From: an uncultured Flammeovirgaceae bacterium
GTDB lineage: Bacteria; Bacteroidota; Bacteroidia; Cytophagales; Cyclobacteriaceae
Direction of reading: 5' to 3'
Length of the DNA stretch: 64,000 nt
Assembly: GCA_937883755.1 (NCBI GenBank)
Contig: CAKZYA010000061.1
Span: 306,121-370,120 of the forward strand
Part shown: positions 18,623 through 27,195 of the stretch, piece after piece
How positions within the stretch are numbered: the first letter of the stretch is position 1
Layout of the letters: every line of letters begins with the position of its first letter
Notes under the pieces: generated by a model
Database searches by the model: none
Seen by the model: only the letters and a program-made list of their open reading frames with translations
Told to the model about the DNA's origin: nothing
Translations under genes and position numbers: made by a program

Positions 18623-20022
18623 GGGGAGGAGTTAGATTGGGCTACCGAATACATTTCTTGGGAGAAATCGCTTAATAGTTCGTGTACCGGATGAAAGTTG
18701 CCAAAAGGATCTTGCAGGCCACCGTGCTGTTTTCCTACCTGTCCACCTACTTCCCAGGAGTCAATCCAGCCGCACCAGTGCCAGCCCAGAAAATCGGGCC
18801 GGGCAAACGCATTGTAGTACATTTCCCGAACCTTCTCAATGCGTTCCTGCTGATTGTCGCAGTGCGGGCCGTAGGGGTTGGGCATATTTTCGTAGGGAAC
18901 GTGGCAAGAGGCATCGCCTTGGATAATAGGTAATCCGGTAGTACGTTTGATTTTATCTAGGTAAACTTCCAGTTCGTCCCAAAAGGCATAGTGCTGAATA
19001 AAGATCGCGTCAAAGTACCTGGCTGCTACCGCCAGAATCTCTTCCGGAGTATCGGTGTTGCCATTGAATTTATCACCCAAAATTAGGTGGTGAGAGTCAT
19101 ACTTTTTAATGGCAGCCGTTTCTACTTGGTAGCGTTTATCCAAAATCTGGAGCAAAAAGGCTAAGTTGTCAGCTTGCTCTGCCTGGTTAAGGGTATCGGT
19201 CGTAGTGCGCCACTGTTCGGCTTGCAGTAGATCATCGAACGAATTGAAACTTGTAGCGTAGGCCTGGTTAAATTCGCTGATGCTTCGGTAACGATCTTTT
19301 ACCAAGCGTACGTACTGCTGCTTTCCCGGATCAGCCGAACCCAAGTTACGCAGTACGTTGGGCCAGGTAGGCGAAGCCGGACGGGTTCGGCCGTAGATAT
19401 TGTTTCCGTGGGCCGCTGCATCCCACTCGGTCAGGATAGGGCAATCCGTCATAAAGTAGCCCAGCAGGTAGGGATCATCAGCCAGTGGCTTTACTTTTTC
19501 CTGCGCCAGCGAGTCGCAGTAAGCAGCAAAAGCGGGAGAGAAAACGTCGGGGAAGTCACTAGCATCGTGGGGTTGGTAGTGGTGGATATTGACGAAGCGT
19601 ACCGTTTTGACGTAGGGGATGAAGCTCTGGGCGTAGTAGTCGTTGGAAGAGTGGCAGCCCAGTGTATTCCAACCCATTTTTTGAATATCTTCCTTTACTT
19701 TTGCTTCAAACGCCGGATGAAAGCCCCGATCGGAATAATCGGTCACCTCGTATTGGCGAGCCCAGTAATCGATGTTATAAAAACGCTTCATCCATTTAGG
19801 TTCAATATGATTGATGCCGTAGGACAAAAAGGCATTGCCTTCGGGCGTGACCAGCCAGAACCGCTCATCTGTTTGCTCAATTCGAAAGTAGCCGGTAGCC
19901 GGAAAAGTAAGCTCCTGCCAGCCTCCGTAACGATCCAGTGTAAGGGTATTGGTCGTACTCTCCTGCGCGAAGGTGGAGTACGATAAAATTAAAGCTAATA
20001 ATAGAGTGACGATCTTTACCAT
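18619..20022 (-). CDS. Agarase-like glycoside hydrolase (clan GH-A type TIM barrel)
   Basis: 467 residues with a signal peptide (VTLLLALILSYSTFAQ). A small N-terminal beta region (GYFRIEQTDERFWLVTPEGN) leads into a barrel beginning AFLSYGINHIEP, the arrangement seen in beta-agarase-annotated GH50/GH42-like proteins. Candidate catalytic segments are 'LLGYFMTDCPILTEWD' and 'GLPIIQGDASCHVPYENM'. The usual 'NE' of the family reads 'TD' in the first, so the acid/base assignment is uncertain. The exact family cannot be settled by eye. It is the fifth gene of the minus-strand operon, 23 bp after the esterase gene, so it acts with the neighbouring esterase and hydrolases. Confidence 0.65.
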   Translation of the reverse strand: MVKIVTLLLALILSYSTFAQESTTNTLTLDRYGGWQELTFPATGYFRIEQTDERFWLVTPEGNAFLSYGINHIEPKWMKRFYNIDYWARQYEVTDYSDRGFHPAFEAKVKEDIQKMGWNTLGCHSSNDYYAQSFIPYVKTVRFVNIHHYQPHDASDFPDVFSPAFAAYCDSLAQEKVKPLADDPYLLGYFMTDCPILTEWDAAAHGNNIYGRTRPASPTWPNVLRNLGSADPGKQQYVRLVKDRYRSISEFNQAYATSFNSFDDLLQAEQWRTTTDTLNQAEQADNLAFLLQILDKRYQVETAAIKKYDSHHLILGDKFNGNTDTPEEILAVAARYFDAIFIQHYAFWDELEVYLDKIKRTTGLPIIQGDASCHVPYENMPNPYGPHCDNQQERIEKVREMYYNAFARPDFLGWHWCGWIDSWEVGGQVGKQHGGLQDPFGNFHPVHELLSDFSQEMYSVAQSNSSP

Positions 20023-20045
20023 GAAACTGTCATCAGTTGAGCTAC

Positions 20046-20999
20046 CTATTTTTTAGCTGATTCTTGACTATCGCCTAAATATTTTTTGAACCAATCAATA
20101 TGCATCGCTTGAATTTCTTCTCGACTGGGGCTAATGGTAGCTTCCTTGGGCTCGGGTTTAAATCCGTGTCCGGCATTCTCTACCGGAACCAACTTGGCTG
20201 TTACTCCCGCTTGCTGCAGGGCTTCATAAAGCAGTTCGGACTGATTGTAGGGTACCGACATATCATTTCTACCGTGGATCATCAGTATCGGAGGATCGGA
20301 AGGATCTACGTAAGTGATCGGATTGGCCCGCTGTACCTGCTCCGGATTTTCCTGAATAGGACCACCGATAAACGCTGATTCGGGGGAAGTCGGGCTATCG
20401 TGATCCATCCGGCCCGGCGCATCATTCATTCGCAAAAAGTCAGTGGGGCCGTAGTTTTCCGACACTGCCTGTACCCGACTGGAGAACGAAGCATATGTCC
20501 CGTCACCCTCTAGGTAGGCATCGCCACCGGAAGTACCGACGATGGCCGCCAGATGGCCGCCCGCCGAACCACCGAATGCCCCAATTCTTTCCGGATCAAT
20601 GCCGTATTGTTCAGTGTGAGCGCGAGCCCAGCGGACCGCCGCTTTACAGTCGTGCACTGCCGCTGGGAAAATAGCTTCGCCGCTTAACCGGTAATTGACG
20701 CTAATACCCACAAAGCCCGATTGCGCTAGCCACTCAGCCGTTTTAGCGGAAGCTTCACCCTTGCGAAAACCACCTCCATGAAAATGTACTACGGCAGGGC
20801 GTAATTCTTGAGTCGATTCAGGATAGGCAATGATGAGCGTTTGTCCTGAGTCGCCGCTGCGCTGGTATTCCACTTCCTCAATTATGATACTACCCACTGA
20901 TTGTGCGTGCATTGAGGGCGAAATACTAGACAGAACCGACAGCCCGATTAGGAAAATGAGTTTGACCATAACATTTTTCAAAAGAGATTGATACTTCAT
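20046..20999 (-). CDS. Secreted alpha/beta-hydrolase, BD-FAE-like carbohydrate esterase
   Basis: About 317 residues with a signal peptide ([20 protein letters not shown]) after ATG at 20999; an in-frame ATG at 21038 is also possible. It shows the alpha/beta-hydrolase motifs of the BD-FAE/lipase-like esterase group: oxyanion [11 protein letters not shown], nucleophile elbow [13 protein letters not shown], the acid in [18 protein letters not shown] and the histidine in [11 protein letters not shown]. These enzymes remove acetyl or feruloyl groups from polysaccharides, and together with the neighbouring hydrolases this one likely deacetylates the same glycan. The catalytic set is complete. Confidence 0.82.
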   Translation of the reverse strand: MKYQSLLKNVMVKLIFLIGLSVLSSISPSMHAQSVGSIIIEEVEYQRSGDSGQTLIIAYPESTQELRPAVVHFHGGGFRKGEASAKTAEWLAQSGFVGISVNYRLSGEAIFPAAVHDCKAAVRWARAHTEQYGIDPERIGAFGGSAGGHLAAIVGTSGGDAYLEGDGTYASFSSRVQAVSENYGPTDFLRMNDAPGRMDHDSPTSPESAFIGGPIQENPEQVQRANPITYVDPSDPPILMIHGRNDMSVPYNQSELLYEALQQAGVTAKLVPVENAGHGFKPEPKEATISPSREEIQAMHIDWFKKYLGDSQESAKK

Positions 21000-21078
21000 T
21001 TGTAGTTGTCTGATAATCAAATTTTTACAATGAATCATTAGTGCTTTTTTAATAACAAAATACTGAGTGCCAACCAGG

Positions 21079-22527
21079 TTATTGCTTTACCAATACGGCT
21101 ATCCAGCCCCCTCGTCCCGGAGCGGATAGCTTCTTGCTTTCCTCCGCCGGAATGACTAGATCATAATCCCAGTCGCCCCGCTCTACATTCATCCACTTGA
21201 GCAGAAACGTTCCCTCCGCATTGCTCATGTCCAAGCGTATCGAACCTCCATCAGTAAAATACAAAAAATACTGTTCACCGGGATTCGCGGCTAAGTAGGC
21301 CTCGTCACTCTCTCGTTCGGATAGCAAATCCATGCAGGATTTTACATCCCACATCTTGATGTATTCCTCAATCTTTCGAACCATCCTGATCGTAGACTGG
21401 GCTTCTTCGTTCAGCCCCAAACCACTTTCGGGGCGATGAAATCGGATAGAAGCTGCTCCGCCTACGATGCTTCTAAGGTATTTCTCTCGGACATCGGCAA
21501 TGCCCCGTTTTTTGTTTCCGTAGGTTTTTACATGATTAATTGGGCGGGGATGATCCGCAGTGCGATGGAACGCGTACCGAAGATTATCCCAGTGATTTTC
21601 ATCGTAACCGTAGCGACCGGCATTTTGAGAAATATCAACAAAATCATAAATCTCAGGATGGTCTAAGGACGCAAGATGCTGTTCGGCTTTAATGACCGGA
21701 AACTGATACATCTCCGTGGTATACGCTACGGTATTTTGCTGTCTCGCCTGCTTTTTAATGTACTTCGACCAGTACCAACCCCATTCGGGGGAGAACTGGA
21801 CAAAGATCTCATTGGTCATACAGTACAGTATGTTGTTGTAATTTAAACTGTAGGATAGCAGCTTGTCTACAAATTTCTGCTGGTAGGCTAGCAACTTTTG
21901 GTCATTCGATAGATGAGGCACCGAAAGAAAAAAATCGTGCATGGTGCCTGCCAGGTAGGGTTTTACATCTCGTCCGCCGTAGTCACCTTTCAGGCGGGTA
22001 TTTTCAAACGTATAGTTCTTGTTATTAGCTGGATTCCACGGGCTGGTCCGCCACCGTTCGTAAAATATATCCCAGGTAGCCCACAGCTCTATTTGAACGA
22101 TAATATCCCGAGCCTGACAAAGCCGAAGCAATCGGTCAAACCGGTTCCAGTATTCCTCATTCCAAGTGTCTAAATCATAGGTGTCACCCACCCGGGCGAA
22201 AGGCATCACGTTGCCCGAATCGCGGGCGCTCATGGTGTTTCGGATGTAGTTACCCCCTACACTGGCCAGCAAGTTGAGATGCTCCTCCAGATCGGGAATT
22301 TGAAATAGGTTATCCTCCACCGATCCACCCAGCAGAAGAACTGGTTTTCCTTCGTACTGCCAGTACCGGGGATTTTCCGGATAGGGTTGAATCGCTTCTG
22401 AATTCTGTGAGAAGGCAGCAAGCGAAAAGTACGTTCCAAGTAGGAAAGCAGGAAAAAGCAGACGAAAAGACTGCCAAAAGAAAGCCAAAATATCAGGGGA
22501 GTATTGCATTCGCTTTGTTACGTTCAT
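21079..22527 (-). CDS. Putative glycoside hydrolase, TIM-barrel, DUF4038-neighbourhood family
   Basis: 482 residues with a hydrophobic export segment ([19 protein letters not shown]). The mature start, '[20 protein letters not shown]', resembles the opening of GH5/DUF4038 barrels, where a 'dish of food'-like greeting strand carries G-G or G-D. Further motifs are [29 protein letters not shown], '[19 protein letters not shown]' (the NE is a strong acid/base candidate) and a C-terminal small beta domain ending '[10 protein letters not shown]'. I place it as a clan GH-A enzyme without assigning a family. It lies between the DUF4038 gene (63 bp) and the esterase gene. Confidence 0.65.
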   Translation of the reverse strand: MNVTKRMQYSPDILAFFWQSFRLLFPAFLLGTYFSLAAFSQNSEAIQPYPENPRYWQYEGKPVLLLGGSVEDNLFQIPDLEEHLNLLASVGGNYIRNTMSARDSGNVMPFARVGDTYDLDTWNEEYWNRFDRLLRLCQARDIIVQIELWATWDIFYERWRTSPWNPANNKNYTFENTRLKGDYGGRDVKPYLAGTMHDFFLSVPHLSNDQKLLAYQQKFVDKLLSYSLNYNNILYCMTNEIFVQFSPEWGWYWSKYIKKQARQQNTVAYTTEMYQFPVIKAEQHLASLDHPEIYDFVDISQNAGRYGYDENHWDNLRYAFHRTADHPRPINHVKTYGNKKRGIADVREKYLRSIVGGAASIRFHRPESGLGLNEEAQSTIRMVRKIEEYIKMWDVKSCMDLLSERESDEAYLAANPGEQYFLYFTDGGSIRLDMSNAEGTFLLKWMNVERGDWDYDLVIPAEESKKLSAPGRGGWIAVLVKQ

Positions 22528-22590
22528 TCGTTAGATGAAGTGATTGGTTGTCAAGAGAAATGATGAAATAATCCCTACGTCTTTAGGTTT

Positions 22591-24102
22591 TCATTGAGCT
22601 ACTTCCAATACGAGTACCCAATCGTTTCCGTCACCGGAAGAGCCAGGCGGATCAAAGTACTGAGGCAAAGCATCCGAGCCACTAGGAATTCCGGTTTGGA
22701 ATGCTCTTTTGGTTTCTGTATCCGATGTGCCATCGTGCCACTGGCCGCTGCGAGGGTTATACCAAAAAGCCTGAGCCTCTCCTGCTTGCAAGCGACCCAT
22801 ATTGACCCGAATCAGTGAACCCCAGGTGGAGTAAATCCACGCCCAACTACCGTCCTCAGCTCGGGTACCGATGCGCAAATCCGGGGAAAGCCCTCCGTCG
22901 CGTCCGGTAGTGCCGGCGGTTACCAGTTCGGGGTCGGGTACTCGAGATTGAATAGGACGAGACTCCACCAGCGAGCGAAGGTGTTTCAGCGATGAAGAAC
23001 CTGGAGCATCCAGGATGTGCTGGGGGAGCACCCCGGCTTTACCTTCTTCGTTTTCCATGCGCCAGAGGTTTTTGTGTCCGTAGGTAAAACCAAAGCCGCC
23101 CGCAAACACCGACCAGTATCCTTGGTATCGTTGTTTCCAGTCGGGGTCGACAGGGTCATCTTTAGCTCGCTTCATACCGGTCCAACGTTCGTACAACTGA
23201 TGTTCGTTCTCGTACCATCCTTCGGAGTTGAAGGTGGGTTTAGTAGGCTCACGGTGCCAGTCGGCTAAGGTAAGCGGAACGATAAATTCTGGCACGGCGT
23301 GACTTTGAATCATGTTAAAATCCAGCCAGTCGGCCTGATGAAACTCTTCGGAAGAGGAAAGAAACGAGATGGGGTGAATGGTGTACAAATGATTTTCTTC
23401 CGGGTCACTTTCCCGAATACCCTTAATGATGTCGGTGAGGCGACGGGCATGCGTTTCGGTTAGGGGGCGCTGGTTTTTAGGAAACATTACGCTCACTGGT
23501 TTGTGGTACTCACCGGCACCTACCCAAATGATGTGGGGCTCATCGTTGTACCGCTCACCCAGAAACTTTCCGAATTCGTAGTTATGCTTATCGGGATCGC
23601 GAAAGTACATGCGCGAGTCTTTGCCTTCTTCCCAGTTTGGGTCGTTAGCCCCGGTTCCCCACCAGACAAAAATGGCTACGTATAATCCTTTCTCCTTGGC
23701 TTTTTCTACGATGTAGTCTACGTGTTTCCAGTAAGCCTCATTCGGGGTCATCGTCTTCCAGGGCCGACCTTCATCCCCTAAAAAGGGCTGTTCCCCCTGG
23801 TAGTTAATCCGACCCATATTGGTAGAGGTGAATTGGATCACGTTGAAGTTTTTCTCTACTCGACTGTCAAGGTAGCGATCCACGTCTTCCGGCTGAAGGC
23901 GGGATAGCATCCAGGCGGTGCAGCCTAACCAGAAAAAGCCAGTGCCATCTTCATGCTCCAGGAAATGACCGTTTTCGGAAACCCGTAGGGCACCGTGTTC
24001 CTCCCAGAGTTGCGCATGGGTAGAAAAAGTAATTAGAAAAATGAGAACGAAAAGAATAATTCTTGGCACAGGAATATAGTTATAGGTTTTAATTGATAGC
24101 AT
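22591..24102 (-). CDS. DUF4038 glycoside hydrolase with collagen-binding-like domain
   Basis: 503 residues with a signal peptide (IILFVLIFLITFSTHAQ). The DUF4038 barrel opens with 'FLEHEDGTGFFWLGCTAW' and includes 'KNFNVIQFTSTNMGRI', LYVAIFVWWGTGANDPNWE, HIIWVGAGEYHKP and 'REPTKPTFNSEGWYENEH'. A C-terminal collagen-binding-like domain follows (AFWYNPRSGQWHDG; ends DGNDWVLVLEVAQ). The first aspartate of the usual 'LGDT' motif is cysteine here (LGCT), and the usual GGD reads GAGE, so its active site differs from its two relatives in this window. It is 3 bp from the upstream gene of the operon, so the two are cotranscribed. Confidence 0.78.
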   Translation of the reverse strand: MLSIKTYNYIPVPRIILFVLIFLITFSTHAQLWEEHGALRVSENGHFLEHEDGTGFFWLGCTAWMLSRLQPEDVDRYLDSRVEKNFNVIQFTSTNMGRINYQGEQPFLGDEGRPWKTMTPNEAYWKHVDYIVEKAKEKGLYVAIFVWWGTGANDPNWEEGKDSRMYFRDPDKHNYEFGKFLGERYNDEPHIIWVGAGEYHKPVSVMFPKNQRPLTETHARRLTDIIKGIRESDPEENHLYTIHPISFLSSSEEFHQADWLDFNMIQSHAVPEFIVPLTLADWHREPTKPTFNSEGWYENEHQLYERWTGMKRAKDDPVDPDWKQRYQGYWSVFAGGFGFTYGHKNLWRMENEEGKAGVLPQHILDAPGSSSLKHLRSLVESRPIQSRVPDPELVTAGTTGRDGGLSPDLRIGTRAEDGSWAWIYSTWGSLIRVNMGRLQAGEAQAFWYNPRSGQWHDGTSDTETKRAFQTGIPSGSDALPQYFDPPGSSGDGNDWVLVLEVAQ

Positions 24103-24105
24103 AAG

Positions 24106-24999
24106 CTAAGAAACATACGCTTTTACCTGATCGATGAGCCAGTCGGTGACTTGCTCAGCACTAATGTTGTCGGGTAGGGGAATGCGACTCCACTGCTCTA
24201 CCGAATAGATACCCTGAAATCCGCTCTCTTTGGCAATTTGCATACACCGACCAAAGTCGTAAGCTGTATGTTCAAGGTCTTTGTTGAAGTCGGCGGCTTT
24301 GGCCGAAATCTGGTAGGCATAGGGCATCACTCGGCGCAGGGCATCGTAGCGGACGGCATCATCGTAGTTACCGTAATCAGGTAAGGTGTACATATTATCA
24401 CCGACCTCTTTTACGATGCGCAAATGCACTTCCGGATCCATCTCCATGCCGAAATGGTTTTCGGTCATAAGGATAAGCCCGTGTTTTTTGGCAGCCTCAT
24501 TGATCGTTTTTAGTGCTTGAATGCTGTGAGTTACCTCCCCCTTGCCCGGATTCACTCGGATAGCGTGTGCGCCGACTTGGTGGGCGGCTTCTACCCACTG
24601 TAGTACAAGCTCCAAACTTTCCTTGCGCTTCGTCTCATCGGGGGCACCAAGTTGATAGGGCTGATCGAGCTGAATATTAGTCAGACGCGACTTAGTTTTC
24701 TTGATTTTCTTTTTGAGTGAATCTAAGTACGCAGGCTCGAGCGACTCGAAGTGTCGGCTCCAGTACTCGACGTTATGTATTCCAAAGCGGTCAGCGAAAT
24801 ATTCAGGCGTATCGACTAGCGTAAGTTCTTGCTTAATCTTGTTTACTTCTTTCGGTTTTGTCTGGGCAAAACGATGACGAAAAGTAACGGTCGACATTCC
24901 TACACGCTGCTGGGGATTGGAGCTTGCCCTAAGCGGCCCAGAGGCCAAAACAACTGAAAATAGAGAGGCTCCTACGGTGATAAATTTTCTTCGGTGCAT
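24106..24999 (-). CDS. Exported sugar-phosphate isomerase/epimerase-like TIM barrel
   Basis: 297 residues, starting MHRRKFITVGASLFSVVLAS, a Tat-like signal with twin arginine. The rest is an AP-endonuclease-2/xylose-isomerase-like barrel: 'FGIHNVEYWSRHFESLEP', 'AHQVGAHAIRVNPGKGEV', LILMTENHFGMEMDPEVH (candidate metal-binding glutamate), LPDYGNYDD and 'GIYSVEQWSRI'. In Bacteroidota such exported relatives act in 3-keto-glycoside and inositol-type pathways, often next to ThuA and oxidoreductases, as here. First gene of the seven-gene minus-strand operon that runs down to 15564. The exact reaction is unknown. Confidence 0.75.
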   Translation of the reverse strand: MHRRKFITVGASLFSVVLASGPLRASSNPQQRVGMSTVTFRHRFAQTKPKEVNKIKQELTLVDTPEYFADRFGIHNVEYWSRHFESLEPAYLDSLKKKIKKTKSRLTNIQLDQPYQLGAPDETKRKESLELVLQWVEAAHQVGAHAIRVNPGKGEVTHSIQALKTINEAAKKHGLILMTENHFGMEMDPEVHLRIVKEVGDNMYTLPDYGNYDDAVRYDALRRVMPYAYQISAKAADFNKDLEHTAYDFGRCMQIAKESGFQGIYSVEQWSRIPLPDNISAEQVTDWLIDQVKAYVS

Positions 25000-25392
25000 A
25001 TCAAAAACGTACTAGTTAGTAGCGATTGATTATAAGTAAAATGCTAATTGCAGTAGTAAATCTTCCTCTATATTGTTATCGTTCTAAAAAGTTACGAAAG
25101 GTAGATATAGGCATAAGTATACAAAAAAATTATTTTTTTGTGTTAAAAGTTGAGATATTATTGTGTAATTTTTGTAAACTGAAAACAGATAATGTGACCG
25201 AAAAAGCTGATACATTATAATACTCAGAAGTGCTTGCGACTGTGTATTTAAGCAGAATAGAAAAAAATAGCATCTAATACCACATCATAAGTTCGGCAGA
25301 CCACAGGAAGAATAGATTAGACACCAAAGTCACTCGAGTAAAGTGATAAAAGGTTTCAATTGCTATAAACAACAACCACGATTCCGCTTCCT
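25000..25392. other. Divergent promoter region with AT-rich palindrome
   Basis: About 390 bp between the minus-strand operon and the sigma-factor gene. ACAAAAAAAT at 25121-25130 and ATTTTTTTGT at 25132-25141 form a perfect 10-bp inverted repeat around a single T. It is preceded by AAGTATAC, and GATACATTATAAT at 25209-25221 resembles a box in front of the GntR gene. Both could be regulatory sites; neither is proven. No gene seen. Confidence 0.35.
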
Positions 25393-25989
25393 ATGCCAGA
25401 CGATCTTGCCCATATCCAACAGCTAATTCGCCGGATGGTAGACCAGGATGACCCCCAGGCTAGTCGCGATTTCTTCGATCTATTCTACCTTCCTTTGACT
25501 CGTTTTGCGCTAGTCTTCGTGTACCGACTCGAGGCGGCCGAAGATGTGGTTTCTACTGTTTTCTATCAGGTGTTTAAGCAGAAGAAACGACTATTGGCCA
25601 TTCAGGATATTCGCTATTACCTCTACCGAGCAGTACGCAACCAAGCGATTACCTATCAGAAGCGAAACAAGCTGTATACATCAGACCTGTATTCTTCACC
25701 TGACATCCCCATCCAGGATGTTGAACACAGCACCCCAGAGAGTGAGTATGTATTTCAAGAGCTTAGTGAAATCGTGCGGAATATCATTGAGAAGATGCCA
25801 CCTCAGCGGCGAACGGTATACCAGCTAGTGTTCCACGACCGGTTCAAGTATCGGGAAGTAGCGGAGCTGTTGCAGATAAGCGAAAAAACTGTAGAAAACC
25901 ATATGCGTTTGGCTATCCGCGATGTACGGCAACAAGTGCAATCAGCGTACGAAAATCAGGAAAAAGATTCGGCGCGCCTATCGTGCTAG
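25393..25989 (+). CDS. FecI-like ECF RNA polymerase sigma factor
   Basis: 198 residues. Region 2 lies at about 25-95 (FFDLFYLPLTRFALVFVY, AEDVVSTVFYQVFKQKKRL, YYLYRAVRNQAITYQKR). Region 4 lies at about 130-185 with the helix-turn-helix 'YREVAELLQISEKTVENHM' followed by RLAIRDVRQQV. Domains sigma-1 and sigma-3 are absent, as in ECF factors. It is followed by FecR and by a SusC with an STN signalling domain, the classic sigma/anti-sigma/transducer set that turns on a PUL when its glycan is imported. It should direct transcription from the fecR-susC promoters. Confidence 0.92.
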   Translation: MPDDLAHIQQLIRRMVDQDDPQASRDFFDLFYLPLTRFALVFVYRLEAAEDVVSTVFYQVFKQKKRLLAIQDIRYYLYRAVRNQAITYQKRNKLYTSDLYSSPDIPIQDVEHSTPESEYVFQELSEIVRNIIEKMPPQRRTVYQLVFHDRFKYREVAELLQISEKTVENHMRLAIRDVRQQVQSAYENQEKDSARLSC

Positions 25990-26044
25990 ATGTATATTCA
26001 GAGCCATTCTTAAAAATTTATTGAAAAAAGTTACTAATCCATTA

Positions 26045-26075
26045 GGGGTATTTAGCCGGGGAGGAGTGTATAAAG
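26045..26075 (+). promoter_or_regulatory. Candidate ECF-type promoter in front of the anti-sigma gene
   Basis: GGGGTATTT at 26045-26053 and GTATAAAG at 26068-26075, 26 bp upstream of the FecR-like start. A G-rich upstream box and a GTATAA-type box about 15 bp apart are commonly seen in front of fecR genes in Bacteroidota. Assignment rests on spacing and my recollection of that pattern. Confidence 0.35.
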
Positions 26076-26100
26076 TACATAACACCCTAAACTACTTTTT

Positions 26101-27126
26101 ATGCACCATAACCGGGATATTGATGCGGTTATTGCGGCAGTGCTATCCGGGCAAGCTAGCGCTGAAGACGAACGGATATTGCAGGATTGGTTAGCCGAGA
26201 ACCCTCAGAATAGGGAAATATTTGAAGCCCTAGCGCAGAGCACTCCCCCCGAAAAATATTTGATCCCTTCCACCTCGGCTGATCGGGTGTACGCCGAAAC
26301 GCAACGAAAGCTCCAACAAAAAAACGTAAATAAGAGCCAAACCGAACGGTGGTCGAGGCTCCGTAGGTACGCTATCGCAGCTGCCATTGCCGGGATGTTT
26401 ATCGGATTTTATTGGATTATTGCCGAGCAGTTCGCTGAACAAAATCAGCCAACATCCCCCGCGCTTTCATTGGTTACCAAGAAGAGCCCAATAGGGCAAA
26501 AAATGCAAATTGCCCTGCCCGACGGTTCTCTGGTTTGGCTTAATGCGGGAAGTCAAATTCAGTTTTATCCGGAGTTTACCGCTGAGTCCCGCGTGGTCCA
26601 TCTACAAGGAGAAGCTTTCTTTTCTGTCGAGTGGGATAGCCTACGACCATTTGTCGTGTTAACCGAGCAGTTGGAGACAACCGCACTAGGTACTTCCTTC
26701 AATGTCCGGGCTTATTCTGACGAGACAGTCACTGAAGTTGCCCTTACTACGGGTAAGGTAGCCGTTGTGGTCCGGGATTCAACTGTTGCTCATAATTCGC
26801 TAACATTATCTCCGGGTGAGTTAGCAACATCCCGAACTGACAATCAGTCATTCACGAAATCTACATTTACCGCCGGGCAAAAGACCGGATGGAAAGACGG
26901 GATCATCCACTTTGATCAAGCTGATTTTTCGCAAGTGATCCGCACGTTGGAACGCTGGTACGGAGTTCAAATCCAGTACAACCGTCCTCCAAAACAGCAT
27001 TGGCGATTTTCCGGCGAATTTGAGAATGATTATCTGAGTAACGTCTTAGCCGTGATAGGCTACACTGAAGCCTTTACCTATAGGATTGAACAAAAAACAG
27101 TTTACCTAAACTTTGCGGAACCTTAA
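26101..27126 (+). CDS. FecR-family anti-sigma factor / sigma regulator
   Basis: 341 residues. The cytoplasmic N-terminal part (about 1-80) has the anti-sigma layout (EDERILQDWLAENPQNREIF). One membrane segment follows at about 90-112 (YAIAAAIAGMFIGFYWIIAE), then the periplasmic FecR domain with 'IALPDGSLVWLNAGSQIQFY', 'RVVHLQGEAFFSVEWDS' and TTALGTSFNVRAYSDETV. A C-terminal secretin-like domain (DFSQVIRTLERWYGVQIQY) probably contacts the STN domain of SusC. It holds the ECF sigma factor until the transducer signals substrate. It lies between sigma and susC in the standard order. Confidence 0.92.
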   Translation: MHHNRDIDAVIAAVLSGQASAEDERILQDWLAENPQNREIFEALAQSTPPEKYLIPSTSADRVYAETQRKLQQKNVNKSQTERWSRLRRYAIAAAIAGMFIGFYWIIAEQFAEQNQPTSPALSLVTKKSPIGQKMQIALPDGSLVWLNAGSQIQFYPEFTAESRVVHLQGEAFFSVEWDSLRPFVVLTEQLETTALGTSFNVRAYSDETVTEVALTTGKVAVVVRDSTVAHNSLTLSPGELATSRTDNQSFTKSTFTAGQKTGWKDGIIHFDQADFSQVIRTLERWYGVQIQYNRPPKQHWRFSGEFENDYLSNVLAVIGYTEAFTYRIEQKTVYLNFAEP

Positions 27127-27195
27127 GGAAAAAATTAACGGAGCGGAGTTCATCTCTGTCTTGGAAACCTATGTGAAAACTTAACCCACAATCCT

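Noticed and set aside
20480..20500. GCATATGTCC, a single ACATAYGT-like box.
   Set aside because: Single box within the esterase coding sequence, no partner at 21 bp.
24106..24125. AAACATACGC, similar to one box of the candidate HTCS site.
   Set aside because: It is inside the coding end of the isomerase-like gene and has no second box 21 bp away.
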